From the NCBI GenBank assembly GCA_964462985.1, contig CAYXAA010000009.1, positions 1-64,000 of the forward strand: a stretch of DNA of 64,000 nt. The letters are read 5' to 3'. The notes under the pieces are model-generated. The model was not told the origin of the DNA. It searched no databases and saw only the letters and a program-made list of their open reading frames with translations. Numbering within the stretch: position 1 is the first letter of the stretch; each line of letters begins with the position of its first letter. Positions 53,647-63,535 of the stretch are shown here, piece by piece. The position numbers and the translations under genes were made by a program. Source of the stretch: CAYXAA01 sp964462985. GTDB lineage: Bacteria > Pseudomonadota > Alphaproteobacteria > Rhizobiales > Stappiaceae.

Positions 53647-54603
53647 ATGACAGCACGGAGCACCCGTCAGACGACGCTCGCCGAACCGATCTCCCTCAAG
53701 GGAATCGGGGTACATTCCGGCGACGAAGCGACGGTGTCCTTGCTTCCGGCCGATGCGGACACGGGCATCGTCTTTCTGGGCGTCGATCAAGCCACCGGAC
53801 GTGAGGTCGAAATCCCGGCGCTGTGGTCGTCGGTGACGGCGACGTCGCTGTGCACGGTGATCGGCAATCCATCCGCTGGCGGAATCTCGACGGTCGAGCA
53901 TCTGATGGCCGCGCTGCGCGGTCTTGGTGTTGACAACGCCGTGATCGAGGTCGACGGTCCCGAAATGCCGATCATGGACGGCAGTGCCGCGGATTTCGTC
54001 GATGCAATCGATCAGGTCGGGCTGAAGCACTTGCAGGCGCCGCGCCGAGCCGTCCGGATCAGGAAGCCGGTGCGGGTTGACCATGGCAGCGCTTGGTGCG
54101 AGTTGCTGCCCTTCGACGGCACCCGGTTCGACGTCACCATAGATTTCGAGACGGTCGCGATCGGTCGCCAGAGGAAGGTCATCGATTTGTCACCGGAGTC
54201 GTTCCGCCGTGATTTGGCACGCGCGCGGACCTTCGGTTCCGTCAGCGATGTGGAAAAGCTGTGGAGCATGGGCTTTGCCCGCGGCTCCTCGCTCGAGAAT
54301 TCCGTCGCGATTGCCGACGACAAGGTCCTCAATCCCGAAGGCACGCGCTGGCCGGACGAGTTCGTCCGTCACAAGATGCTCGACGCGATCGGGGATCTGG
54401 CGCTTGCGGGGCTGCCGATCATTGGCCTGTTCCGTTCTTACAAGGGTGGCCATCGCCTCAACCATGCGATCCTGGTTGAGCTGTTCGAAAAGGCGGGTGC
54501 GGACGCGTATGACCTGGTCGAGGCCCCCAGCAGGCGGGATGCCGGGTCGGCCGAACTGGTGAGCGGTTTGACCGCCGCGGCCTTCGGCCCCAACATCTCC
54601 TGA
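53647..54603 (+). CDS. lpxC: UDP-3-O-acyl-N-acetylglucosamine deacetylase
   Basis: A 318-residue zinc enzyme, the committed step of lipid A synthesis. Zinc and catalytic residues are in STVEHLMAALRGLGVDN (His), FVRHKMLDAIGDLAL (His and Asp) and GGHRLNHAIL (His). IEVDGPEMPIMDGSA is also typical. The size fits E. coli LpxC (305). It is separated from ftsZ by a hairpin and a 250-base AT-rich leader, and probably starts a new transcript. Confidence 0.96.
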   Translation: MTARSTRQTTLAEPISLKGIGVHSGDEATVSLLPADADTGIVFLGVDQATGREVEIPALWSSVTATSLCTVIGNPSAGGISTVEHLMAALRGLGVDNAVIEVDGPEMPIMDGSAADFVDAIDQVGLKHLQAPRRAVRIRKPVRVDHGSAWCELLPFDGTRFDVTIDFETVAIGRQRKVIDLSPESFRRDLARARTFGSVSDVEKLWSMGFARGSSLENSVAIADDKVLNPEGTRWPDEFVRHKMLDAIGDLALAGLPIIGLFRSYKGGHRLNHAILVELFEKAGADAYDLVEAPSRRDAGSAELVSGLTAAAFGPNIS

Positions 54604-54782
54604 CCACGGCGGCGCCGGCGCGGCGGCTGAACGACCGATGAAGTGTCGGGACGCTGCATTTGGCGAGCGAAGGTGACACCGCCACAAAAAAGTTCCAAAT
54701 CAACGACACACGGCGTGACGCCGTCGGGCTAAATCCGCTACAAGCGGTACGGTTCGCGTCGGGGATTGAGGAGAACATACTG

Positions 54783-55646
54783 GTGCAGTCGAAATATCCC
54801 GTCGGGAGCGCACGTCGAAATCCCTCCCGCGGGCGCGGGTTGGCGCGCTGCGTTGCTGCCTTCCTCCTGCTCGCAGTCGCTGCCTGTTCCTCGAATGACG
54901 AAGATCTCGCCCTGGACGATACGCCTGCCGAAGTGCTGTTCAACGAAGGCCTGGCCCTGCGCAACGACGGGCGCCTGCGGGACGCCGGCGAGAAGTTCAG
55001 CGAGATCGACAAGCGCTACCCCTATTCGGAGTACGCCAAGAAGTCGCTGATCAACCTCGCCTACATCAATTTCACGCTCGGCCGCTATCCCGAGACGATT
55101 GCCGCCGGCAGACGGTTCACGACGCTTTACCCCAATGATCCGGACGCGGCCTATGCGCTTTACCTGATCGGCCAGTCCTATTTCCGCCAGATGCCCGACG
55201 TCACTCGCGATCAGCAAACCACTGAGCGGGCGCTTGCCGCTTTCGCCGAACTGGTGCAGCGCTTCCCTGACTCCGAGTATACCAACGACGCCCGGGCGAG
55301 GATCCGCGCCGCTGACGATCAACTCGCCGGCAAGGAGATGGAAGTTGGCCGCTATTACCTTAAGCGGCGCAACTACGTTGCTGCGATCAATCGGTTCAAG
55401 ATGGTGGTGATCAATTACCAGACGACGCGCCATGTCGAGGAAGCGCTGTTCCGCCTGACCGAGAGCTACTATGCGCTCGGGGTGACGAGGGAGGCCCAGA
55501 CGGCGGCGGCGGTGCTCGGTCATAACTTTCCGGACAGCGAGTGGTACAAGAACGCCTACAGCCTGCTGAAAGAAGGCGGCTACTCGCCCTCCGAGGACTC
55601 GGGAAGCTGGATCAGTCGGGCCTTTAAAGGTATCAACGTGCTGTGA
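54783..55646 (+). CDS. bamD: Outer membrane assembly lipoprotein BamD
   Basis: A 287-residue lipoprotein of the Bam complex that folds outer-membrane proteins. A signal peptide ends in the lipobox AVAAC (residue about 35). Five TPR-like repeats follow, beginning PAEVLFNEGLALRNDGRLRDAGEKF, with RYPYSEYAKKSLINLAY and NYVAAINRF. I start at GTG 54783 because GAGGAG lies 9 bases upstream; upstream frame to 54660 lacks a signal peptide context. It is between lpxC and recN. Confidence 0.92.
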   Translation: MQSKYPVGSARRNPSRGRGLARCVAAFLLLAVAACSSNDEDLALDDTPAEVLFNEGLALRNDGRLRDAGEKFSEIDKRYPYSEYAKKSLINLAYINFTLGRYPETIAAGRRFTTLYPNDPDAAYALYLIGQSYFRQMPDVTRDQQTTERALAAFAELVQRFPDSEYTNDARARIRAADDQLAGKEMEVGRYYLKRRNYVAAINRFKMVVINYQTTRHVEEALFRLTESYYALGVTREAQTAAAVLGHNFPDSEWYKNAYSLLKEGGYSPSEDSGSWISRAFKGINVL

Positions 55647-55766
55647 TCCGACGACCGGGCGGTGTGCGTATTGCCTTGCGCGCAACCCTCCGGTTTCCGA
55701 GTATCCGATCGGCCGGTCGCGGCGGACGATCGTCCGGGCGCCGGCCGACGCAAGCACCGGACCTGA

Positions 55767-57437
55767 ATGCTCGCCGCGCTCGCCATCCGTGACATCGTCC
55801 TGATTGATCGGCTCGACCTCGAGTTCTCGAGCGGAATGTCCGTGCTGACCGGCGAGACCGGCGCCGGCAAATCGATTCTGCTCGATGCGCTGACGCTGGC
55901 GCTTGGCGGCCGCGGAGACGCCAGCCTCGTTCGACACGGTGAAGCCCAGGGCCAGGTTACCGCCGTGTTCAACGTGGCCAGCGACCATCCGGCCAGGACG
56001 CTGCTACGCGACAACGGCATTGACGATGACGGCGATCTGATTCTGCGCCGCATCCAGAGTGCCGATGGTCGCAGCCGTGCCCTCGTCAACGATCAGCCGG
56101 TCAGCGTCGCCCTGTTGCGCCAGGCCGGAGCGGCCCTGGTCGAAATCCACGGCCAGCACGATGCGCGCGCCTTTGTCGACCCGCAGGAGCATCGGGCCCT
56201 GCTCGATTCTTATGGCGGCCTCGATCGCGACCGTGCCGACGTCGCCATGGCGTATCGGGAGATGCGGGCGGCCGAAAAAGCGCTGAAAAGCCACGAAGAA
56301 GAGATCGCTGCTGCGCGGCGCGAGGCAGATTATCTGCGGTCTGCCGTCGAGGAACTGACCGACCTTGCCCCCGAGCCAGGCGAGGAGGAGCTGCTTGCCG
56401 ACCGGCGCCAGGCGATGATGCAGATCGAGAAGGTGGCGGCCGACCTGTCGGAAGCCTTCGAGGCGCTGAACGGCCCGGCATCGCCGATCCCGGAGTTGGC
56501 GAGCCTGTGGCGGCGGCTCGAGCGCAAGGCCGAGCAGCTGCCGGGCGTGATGGCGGGGCCGACGGCCGCGCTCGCAGCGGCGCTCGACAATCTGGAAGAT
56601 GCCCGCTCCGGACTTGAAGCGGCGTTGCGGGATACGGAGTTCGACCCGCACGAACTGGAGACGACGGAAGAACGCCTTTTTGCGTTGCGCGCCGCTGGTC
56701 GGAAGTTCTCGGTCCCGGTCGGCGAGCTCGCGGCTTTGCGGGACCGCATGGCCGGGGAACTGGCCGACCTCGACGCCGGAGAGGAAAAGCTCGCAGCACT
56801 GGCCGAGGCTGCGCGGGCGGCCGTCGCGCAGTATGACGCCAGGGCCGCGGCTCTCTCGGAGAAGCGGCGCCAGGCCGGAGCGGCACTGGAACAGGCGGTT
56901 GCCGGAGAGTTGCCGGCGCTCAAGCTGGAGCGGGCCCGCTTCATCGTCGAGCAGACCACGAAGCCGTCGGAGCGCGGCCCCGACGGTATCGATCAGATCG
57001 AGTTCTGGGTCCAGACCAATCCCGGCACCCGGCCCGGGCCGCTGATGAAGGTCGCCTCGGGAGGTGAGCTGTCGCGGTTCCTGCTGGCGCTCAAGGTGTC
57101 GCTTGCGGACCGAGGATCGGCGCCGACGTTGGTGTTCGACGAGATCGATACCGGGGTCGGGGGCGCTGTGGCAGAAGCGATCGGGGTGCGCCTCGCCCGG
57201 CTTGCCGCGAGCGTGCAGGTTCTGACCGTCACCCACGCGCCGCAGGTGGCCGCCCGCGCCGCCGGTCACTTCCTGATCTCCAAGCAGGATACCCATCCGG
57301 ACCGGGTCGCCACCCGTGTCTCCCGGATCGAGGCGGATCACCGGCGCGAGGAGATCGCCCGGATGCTGGCGGGCAGTGTGATCACCGACGAGGCCCGGGC
57401 GGCGGCGGCAAAGCTCATGACCGGGACCACCGGCTGA
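55767..57437 (+). CDS. recN: DNA repair protein RecN
   Basis: A 556-residue SMC-like ATPase for double-strand break repair. The N-terminal globular half has LAALAIRDIVLIDRLDLEF and Walker A GETGAGKS (about 28-36). A middle coiled coil runs about 165-385, and the C-terminal half has the ABC signature SGGELSRFLLALK and Walker B TLVFDEIDTGVGGAVAEAIG. Length and domain order are those of typical RecN. It lies about 120 bases after bamD. Confidence 0.96.
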   Translation: MLAALAIRDIVLIDRLDLEFSSGMSVLTGETGAGKSILLDALTLALGGRGDASLVRHGEAQGQVTAVFNVASDHPARTLLRDNGIDDDGDLILRRIQSADGRSRALVNDQPVSVALLRQAGAALVEIHGQHDARAFVDPQEHRALLDSYGGLDRDRADVAMAYREMRAAEKALKSHEEEIAAARREADYLRSAVEELTDLAPEPGEEELLADRRQAMMQIEKVAADLSEAFEALNGPASPIPELASLWRRLERKAEQLPGVMAGPTAALAAALDNLEDARSGLEAALRDTEFDPHELETTEERLFALRAAGRKFSVPVGELAALRDRMAGELADLDAGEEKLAALAEAARAAVAQYDARAAALSEKRRQAGAALEQAVAGELPALKLERARFIVEQTTKPSERGPDGIDQIEFWVQTNPGTRPGPLMKVASGGELSRFLLALKVSLADRGSAPTLVFDEIDTGVGGAVAEAIGVRLARLAASVQVLTVTHAPQVAARAAGHFLISKQDTHPDRVATRVSRIEADHRREEIARMLAGSVITDEARAAAAKLMTGTTG

Positions 57438-57612
57438 ACGTATGCCGGCCCGGCAGATTGGCCGCCGGCAGCGCCGACCCTATGTCACTTCCGGCTGCGC
57501 TGTATCGTCAGGTCGGGTGAAGGCAGACGGGACCCGGTGGGGCGGTCGACGCGAACGAGAGCGGAAGGGAACGGGCCTTTACTTATCGGCCCGCCGTCCG
57601 GAGGAGGAGACC

Positions 57613-58473
57613 TTGCAGTTTGATACCGATCATTTCGATCCGGAAGCCTATCTTGCCCGACTCGCTATTGATGCGCCGAAGCCCGGGGCGGATGGGCTCG
57701 CCGCGCTGCAGGAGGCGCAGCTTTCGGCCATCGCTTTCGAAAACCTTGATCCGCTGACGGGCCGCGTGCCGGATCTCGACCCGCAGGCGCTCGCCGACAA
57801 GCTCCTGGCGCGGCGTCGCGGTGGCTATTGCTTCGAACTGAACAGTCTGTTCGGCCGAGCGCTGTCGGCGTTCGGCTTCAAGGCCAGGGCGGTGATGTGC
57901 CGGGTGCGGAACGGGGCACCGGTCGGCGGGCATCGCTCGCACCTTGCCTTTGTCGTCGAGAACGATGGGCGCGAATGGATCGCCGACACCGGTTTCGGCG
58001 GGCCAGGGCCACGCTGGCCGGTGCCGATCGTGACTGGCCATGTCGAGGAGCAGGGCGTGGACGCCTACCGCGTGGTACAGGATGAGAACACCGGCGAAAT
58101 CGTTCTCGAGAAGCGTGGCGACGAAGGCTGGTCCGGCCTCTATGGCTTCGACCGCGCCCGGGTGCAGCTTCATGATCTCGAGGCTGCAAACTTCGTCTGT
58201 GCGCGCTGGGAGAAGGCGGTGTTTCCCGCCAACCTGACCTTGAACCGGCTGACGCCGACGGGCCGCGTCAGCGCCTTCAACACCGCCGTGACCGTCGTGC
58301 ATGACGGCCAGAAGACCACCCGGACGCTCCAGGACGCTGGTGACCTCGCCCGGCTCCTCGCCAGTGACTTCGGCCTTGCCGTTGCGCCGGACATGCTTGC
58401 CACCGCAGCCGCGCGGATCGGTTTGTCGCCGATCGCCTCAACGCTTTCGTCGGAGGCGGTCTCGGCGACATAA
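57613..58473 (+). CDS. Arylamine N-acetyltransferase (NAT family)
   Basis: A 286-residue cytoplasmic acyl-CoA:arylamine N-acyltransferase. The Cys-His-Asp triad is visible as Cys73 (RRGGYCFELN), His in GGHRSHLAFVV and Asp in WIADTGFG. IAFENLDPLTGR is another NAT signature. I chose TTG 57613 because GGAGGAGGAG stands directly upstream and the fold begins there; ATG 57442 would add 57 residues of no similarity. It overlaps the ligA start by one base. Its presence between recN and ligA is unusual. Confidence 0.88.
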   Translation: MQFDTDHFDPEAYLARLAIDAPKPGADGLAALQEAQLSAIAFENLDPLTGRVPDLDPQALADKLLARRRGGYCFELNSLFGRALSAFGFKARAVMCRVRNGAPVGGHRSHLAFVVENDGREWIADTGFGGPGPRWPVPIVTGHVEEQGVDAYRVVQDENTGEIVLEKRGDEGWSGLYGFDRARVQLHDLEAANFVCARWEKAVFPANLTLNRLTPTGRVSAFNTAVTVVHDGQKTTRTLQDAGDLARLLASDFGLAVAPDMLATAAARIGLSPIASTLSSEAVSAT

Positions 58474-60710
58474 TGGACGCGCAGAGATCCGGCACGCCGG
58501 ATTCGCTCATCTTGTCCCGCACGAAAGCCACGCCCTCCATGCCCGGACCTGATTTCGCTACGGTTCCCGTCGAAGACCTCACGCTGGAAGAAGCCGCCGC
58601 CGAGCTGGAGCGGCTGGCGAAGGAGATTGCCGAACACGACCGGCACTATCATGGCGAGGACGCGCCGGTGATTTCCGACGCGGATTACGATGCGCTGAAG
58701 CGGCGCAACGATGCTATCGAGGCGCGGTTTCCGGATCTTGTCCGCGCCGACAGTCCGTCGCAGCGCGTCGGCACTGCGCCGGTTGAGGCCTTCGGCAAGG
58801 TGACCCACGCCATACCGATGCTGTCGCTCGACAATGCGTTCTCCGACGACGACGTGCGCGACTTCGTCGGCCGGGTCCGGCGTTTCCTCCGGCTGGATCC
58901 GCTGGCAGGGGCACTCACGATCACCGCGGAGCCGAAGATCGACGGGCTGTCGTTGTCGCTGCGCTACGTGAACGGGCGCCTTGTTACCGCGGCGACCCGC
59001 GGTGACGGCACCACCGGCGAGAACGTGACCGAGAACGCCCGCACGATTGCCGATATCCCGAAGCAGCTGCCGCCCGGCGTGCCCCAGATCGTCGAGGTGC
59101 GCGGCGAGGTCTACATGGCTCATGACGATTTCCGCCGGCTCAACGAACGGATGGCCGCGAACGGCAGCGGCCGGGTCTTCGCCAATCCGCGCAATGCCGC
59201 CGCCGGATCACTGCGCCAGCTCAACCCCGCGATTACCGCGGAACGGCCGCTTCGGTTCTTCGCCTATGCCTGGGGCGAGATGAGCGAGGTGCCCTGCAGC
59301 ACCCAATACGACATGGTGCAGCGACTTGGCGACTGGGGGTTTGCGGTCAACCCGCGGATGCGGCGCTGTGACGATGTTGAGGCGCTGCTTGCTGTCTATC
59401 ATGAGACCGAGGAAGAGCGCGCGACTCTCGGCTATGACATCGACGGCATGGTGTACAAGGTCGACCGGCTCGACCTGCAGGCCCGCCTCGGTTTCGTGTC
59501 GCGGGCGCCGCGCTGGGCGATCGCGCACAAGTTCCCGGCCGAGAAGGCCTTCACCATCCTCAACGACATCGAGATTCAGGTCGGCCGTACCGGAGCGCTG
59601 ACGCCGGTTGCCAAGCTCGAGCCGGTCACCGTCGGCGGCGTGGTCGTCTCCAACGCCACGCTGCACAACGAGGATTACATCAAGGGCCTCGGTCAGGATG
59701 GCGAGCCGATCCGCGGCGGCAAGGACATCCGCATCGGCGACACCGTGCAGATCCAGCGCGCCGGAGACGTGATCCCCCAGATCATCGACGTCGATCTCGA
59801 CCGGCGGCCGCCAGGTGCTGTTCCATACACCTTTCCGACCACCTGCCCGGCGTGCGGCAGCCACGCGGTGCGGGAGCTCAACCCGAAGACCGGGCGCCCC
59901 GATGCCGTGCGCCGCTGCACGGGCGGGCTGATCTGCCCGGCGCAGGCCAAGGAAAAACTGAAGCACTTCGTGTCGCGCAACGCCTTCGACATTGAGGGGC
60001 TCGGCGACAAGCAAGTCGAGTTCTTCTTCTCTCTGCCGATGGAGGAGGGCGGGATCCGCCAGCCGGCCGACATCTTCACGATCGCGGAGCGCGATGCCGA
60101 ATCGGCACTGGTGAAGCTGAAGAACCGCGACGGCTGGGGCGAGACCAGCGCCCGCAACCTGTTCGCCGCGATCGAGGCCCGGCGTTCGATCCCGCTCAAC
60201 CGGTTCATCTATGCGCTCGGCATCCGCCACGTCGGCGAGGGCAACGCCAAGCTGCTCGCCCGCCACTTCGGCTCCTGGGCGAATTTCGCTGCCGCCATGG
60301 CAGAGGCCGGCGATCCGGACGGCGATGCCTGGAAAGAGCTCAACTCGATCGACGGCGTGGGAGAGACAGTGGCACGTGCCGTGGTCGAGTTCTTCGCCGA
60401 AGCCCATAACCGCGATGCGATCGCGGCCCTGCTTGCGAAAGTGACGCCAGAGGACATGGCCGTCACCCGCACCGACGGCAGCCCGGTCGCCGGCAAGACG
60501 CTGGTCTTCACCGGGACGCTGGAGAAGATGAGCCGGGACGAGGCCAAGGCACGGGCCGAGGCGCTGGGCGCCAAGGTCGCAGGGTCGGTGTCGAAGAAGA
60601 CGGATCTGGTGATCGCCGGGCCCGGGGCCGGCTCCAAGCTGAAGAAGGCGCAAGAGCTCGGGATCGAGGTGATCGATGAGGATGCCTGGATTGCGCTCGC
60701 AGGCGGGTAG
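58473..60710 (+). CDS. ligA: NAD-dependent DNA ligase LigA
   Basis: A 745-residue replication ligase. Domain Ia (HDRHYHGEDAPVISDADYDALKRR) is followed by the adenylation domain with active-site Lys155 (KIDG). An OB fold comes next, then the Cys4 zinc finger (CPACGSHAV...RRCTGGLICPAQ), helix-hairpin-helix repeats and a C-terminal BRCT domain (GKTLVFTGTLEKMSRDEAK...). ATG 58473 overlaps the NAT stop; ATG 58539 is an alternative start 22 residues later. Neither has a clear ribosome binding site. Confidence 0.96.
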   Translation: MDAQRSGTPDSLILSRTKATPSMPGPDFATVPVEDLTLEEAAAELERLAKEIAEHDRHYHGEDAPVISDADYDALKRRNDAIEARFPDLVRADSPSQRVGTAPVEAFGKVTHAIPMLSLDNAFSDDDVRDFVGRVRRFLRLDPLAGALTITAEPKIDGLSLSLRYVNGRLVTAATRGDGTTGENVTENARTIADIPKQLPPGVPQIVEVRGEVYMAHDDFRRLNERMAANGSGRVFANPRNAAAGSLRQLNPAITAERPLRFFAYAWGEMSEVPCSTQYDMVQRLGDWGFAVNPRMRRCDDVEALLAVYHETEEERATLGYDIDGMVYKVDRLDLQARLGFVSRAPRWAIAHKFPAEKAFTILNDIEIQVGRTGALTPVAKLEPVTVGGVVVSNATLHNEDYIKGLGQDGEPIRGGKDIRIGDTVQIQRAGDVIPQIIDVDLDRRPPGAVPYTFPTTCPACGSHAVRELNPKTGRPDAVRRCTGGLICPAQAKEKLKHFVSRNAFDIEGLGDKQVEFFFSLPMEEGGIRQPADIFTIAERDAESALVKLKNRDGWGETSARNLFAAIEARRSIPLNRFIYALGIRHVGEGNAKLLARHFGSWANFAAAMAEAGDPDGDAWKELNSIDGVGETVARAVVEFFAEAHNRDAIAALLAKVTPEDMAVTRTDGSPVAGKTLVFTGTLEKMSRDEAKARAEALGAKVAGSVSKKTDLVIAGPGAGSKLKKAQELGIEVIDEDAWIALAGG

Positions 60711-61004
60711 GGCACTGAACAGAACCGGGTCGCATCGGTGCAGGGTCCTGCGATCCGGGCCGATGTGAACAAAACGGGTTCGAAATGTGCCATTGCGGCC
60801 TGCGATTGCTATATTAACACCAGCACGTTCGGATTCGCCGCGACGCGGGCCGCTGGGTCGGCGCGGGGGTTCCGGGACCCGGAGGCCGGAAGAAGCGGTG
60901 TTTCGCGGGCGGCAGGCCGCGATGGGCGGGCCGGCAAATCATGACAGTCTCGCGGCCGGGATACGAAGCATCGGTCCGCGGCTTGCAGCAACGGCGAAAG
61001 CAAC
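60711..61004. other. Intergenic region between ligA and the helicase gene
   Basis: 294 bases with no supported ORF. An extended -10-like TGCTATATT at 60808-60816 is the best promoter candidate for the helicase gene, although no good -35 precedes it. No repeat or terminator is apparent. Confidence 0.35.
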
Positions 61005-63449
61005 ATGCCTCAGCATCCCGGCGACCCGTATAAGCGCGTCGAGCCGTATTTCGACGGGAACGACGCCAGCGGGCAGGTTCCCGCGGTGGAGGAAAGCGGC
61101 ATTGCCGCGCGCGCCATCGCGGCGCGGCGCCGGGCAATGTCCGACGCGCCCTATCTCGAGGGGCTGAATCCTGAGCAGCGCCGCGCCGTGGAGACGCTCG
61201 ACGGCCCGGTGCTCGTGCTCGCCGGCGCCGGCACCGGCAAGACACGGGTGCTGACGACGCGCATCGCCCATATCCTGGCGACCGGCCGCGCCTTCCCGGG
61301 ACAGATTTTGGCGGTGACCTTCACCAACAAGGCTGCCCGTGAGATGAAGGAGCGCATCGGCCAACTGATTGGCGGCAATGTCGAGGGTATGCCGTGGCTC
61401 GGCACGTTCCACTCGATCTGCGTCAAGATCCTGCGCCGCCACGCCGAGCTGGTCGGACTGAAGCCCAGCTTCTCGATCCTCGACACCGACGACCAGATCC
61501 GCCTGATCAGGCAGGTGATCCAGGCCGAAGGGCTCGATGACAAGCGTTGGACGCCTCGCGCCTTTGCCCAGATGCTTGACGGCTGGAAGAATCGCGGCCT
61601 CAGACCGGCCCAGGTGCCGGAAGGGGAGGCCCGGGCCTTCGGCAACGGCAAGGGCCGCCAGCTCTACGAGGAATACCAGGATCGACTGTCGGTCCTGAAT
61701 GCCGCCGATTTCGGCGATCTGCTGCTCCACGTCATCACGCTGTTTCGCGAGAATACCGACGTGCTCACCGACTACCAGCGTCGCTTCCGCTACATGCTGG
61801 TTGACGAGTATCAGGACACGAACGTGGCGCAGTACCTGTGGCTGCGCCTTCTCGCCCAGGGCAATTCCAACATCTGCTGCGTCGGCGACGATGACCAGTC
61901 GATCTACGGCTGGCGCGGCGCGGAAGTCGACAACATCCTGCGATTCGAGCACGATTTTCCCGGCGCAATCGTGATCCGGCTTGAGCGCAACTACCGTTCG
62001 ACCAGCCACATCCTTGCCGCCGCGTCCCATCTGATCGCTCACAACGAGGGCCGGCTCGGCAAGACGCTGTTCACCGACCGGGCCGATCCGGAGGCGGAGC
62101 CGGTCACCGTTGCATCGGCCTGGGATTCGGAGGAGGAGGCGCGTGCGATCGGCGACGAGATCGAGGCGTTGCAAGCCAAGGGCCATGCGCTCAACGACAT
62201 GGCGATCCTCGTGCGCGCCTCCTTCCAGATGCGCGAGTTCGAAGATCGGTTCGTCACGCTCGGTCTCAACTACCGCGTCATCGGCGGTCCGCGGTTCTAC
62301 GAGCGCATGGAAATCCGCGATGCGCTGGCCTATTTCCGCTGTGTCGTCCAGCCGGCCGACGATCTCGCCTTCGAGCGCATCGTCAACACGCCTAAGCGTG
62401 GTATCGGCGAGGCGACGATGAAGATCATCCATGGTGTGGCGCGGGCGGAGCGCAAGCCGCTGATGCAGGCGGCAGCCGAGCTGTGCCAGACCGAGGAACT
62501 CAGGCCCAAGGTTCGCAGCGCGATCTGGACTTTGCTTGCCGACTTCGACCGCTGGCGCGAGCAGCTCGACCTCATGGAACATCCCCGCCTCGCCGAAGTG
62601 ATCCTCGACGAGAGCGGCTATACTGAAATGTGGCGCCAGGACCGCTCGGCCGAAGCGCCGGGCCGGCTCGACAACCTCAAGGAGCTCGTGCGCTCGATGG
62701 AGGAATTCGAGTCGATGTCCGGGTTCCTGGAGCACGTGTCTTTGGTGATGGATCGTGAGGGCGAGGCGGCGGAGGACGCGATCTCCCTCATGACGCTGCA
62801 TTCGGCCAAGGGCCTGGAGTTCGACACCGTCTTCCTGCCGGGCTGGGAGGAGGGGCTGTTCCCGCACCAGCGCGCGCTCGACGAATCCGGCCGCGCCGGC
62901 CTCGAGGAGGAGCGGCGCCTCGCCTATGTCGGCGTCACCCGGGCGAAGAAGCGGGCAAAGATCTGGTTTGCCGTCAACCGCCGCGTCCACGGCCTGTGGC
63001 AGTCGACCGTGCCGTCGCGTTTCCTCGACGAGCTGCCGGCGGACCACGTCGAGATCGTCGAGCAGAACACCGCCTACGGCGGCTACGGCGGCGGGTACGG
63101 ATCCTACGGCCAGAGCAGGTTTGACAACCGCGACCCGTTCCAGTCGACCTATTCCACGCCGGGATGGCAGCGGGCGCAGCGCCACCGCGCCACCCAACCG
63201 GGTTCAGGCTTTGCCGATCGGGGGACTGCCTCGGACCGGGTGCGCCGGCAGGGTCCGCTCACGATCGAGGGCGAACTGGTGGCGAAATCCGTGACCGACA
63301 CCCCGTCGGCCTATGCGGTGGGCGAGCGCGTGTTCCACCTCAAGTTCGGCTACGGCCACATCGCCTCGATCGAAGGCAACAAGCTGACGATCGACTTCGA
63401 CAAGGCCGGCCGCAAGCGGGTGCTCGACAGCTTTGTCGAGCGGCACTGA
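61005..63449 (+). CDS. uvrD: UvrD/PcrA-type ATP-dependent 3'-5' DNA helicase
   Basis: An 814-residue superfamily 1A helicase for nucleotide-excision or mismatch repair and replication. It has the Q motif LNPEQRRAV, Walker A AGAGTGKTR (about 73-81), FTNKAAREMKER, DEYQDTN (motif II), DDDQSIYGWRGA (III), LERNYRS (IV), TLHSAKGLEFDTVFLPG (V) and EERRLAYVGVTRAKK (VI). A Tyr/Gly-rich spacer (YGGYGGGYGSYGQ) leads to a C-terminal Tudor-like domain (GERVFHLKFGYGHIASIEGNKLTIDFDKAG). ATG 61005 is used; ATG 61137 just ahead of the Q motif is an alternative. The UvrD versus PcrA naming is arbitrary here. Confidence 0.93.
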   Translation: MPQHPGDPYKRVEPYFDGNDASGQVPAVEESGIAARAIAARRRAMSDAPYLEGLNPEQRRAVETLDGPVLVLAGAGTGKTRVLTTRIAHILATGRAFPGQILAVTFTNKAAREMKERIGQLIGGNVEGMPWLGTFHSICVKILRRHAELVGLKPSFSILDTDDQIRLIRQVIQAEGLDDKRWTPRAFAQMLDGWKNRGLRPAQVPEGEARAFGNGKGRQLYEEYQDRLSVLNAADFGDLLLHVITLFRENTDVLTDYQRRFRYMLVDEYQDTNVAQYLWLRLLAQGNSNICCVGDDDQSIYGWRGAEVDNILRFEHDFPGAIVIRLERNYRSTSHILAAASHLIAHNEGRLGKTLFTDRADPEAEPVTVASAWDSEEEARAIGDEIEALQAKGHALNDMAILVRASFQMREFEDRFVTLGLNYRVIGGPRFYERMEIRDALAYFRCVVQPADDLAFERIVNTPKRGIGEATMKIIHGVARAERKPLMQAAAELCQTEELRPKVRSAIWTLLADFDRWREQLDLMEHPRLAEVILDESGYTEMWRQDRSAEAPGRLDNLKELVRSMEEFESMSGFLEHVSLVMDREGEAAEDAISLMTLHSAKGLEFDTVFLPGWEEGLFPHQRALDESGRAGLEEERRLAYVGVTRAKKRAKIWFAVNRRVHGLWQSTVPSRFLDELPADHVEIVEQNTAYGGYGGGYGSYGQSRFDNRDPFQSTYSTPGWQRAQRHRATQPGSGFADRGTASDRVRRQGPLTIEGELVAKSVTDTPSAYAVGERVFHLKFGYGHIASIEGNKLTIDFDKAGRKRVLDSFVERH

Positions 63450-63535
63450 CAGGCCCAGGAGACACTAGTCCCTCGTCTGTTCAGCCGCTATATCGCCGCC
63501 AACGCACTGCCAGTTCTGAGCGTCAACGAGGAGCC

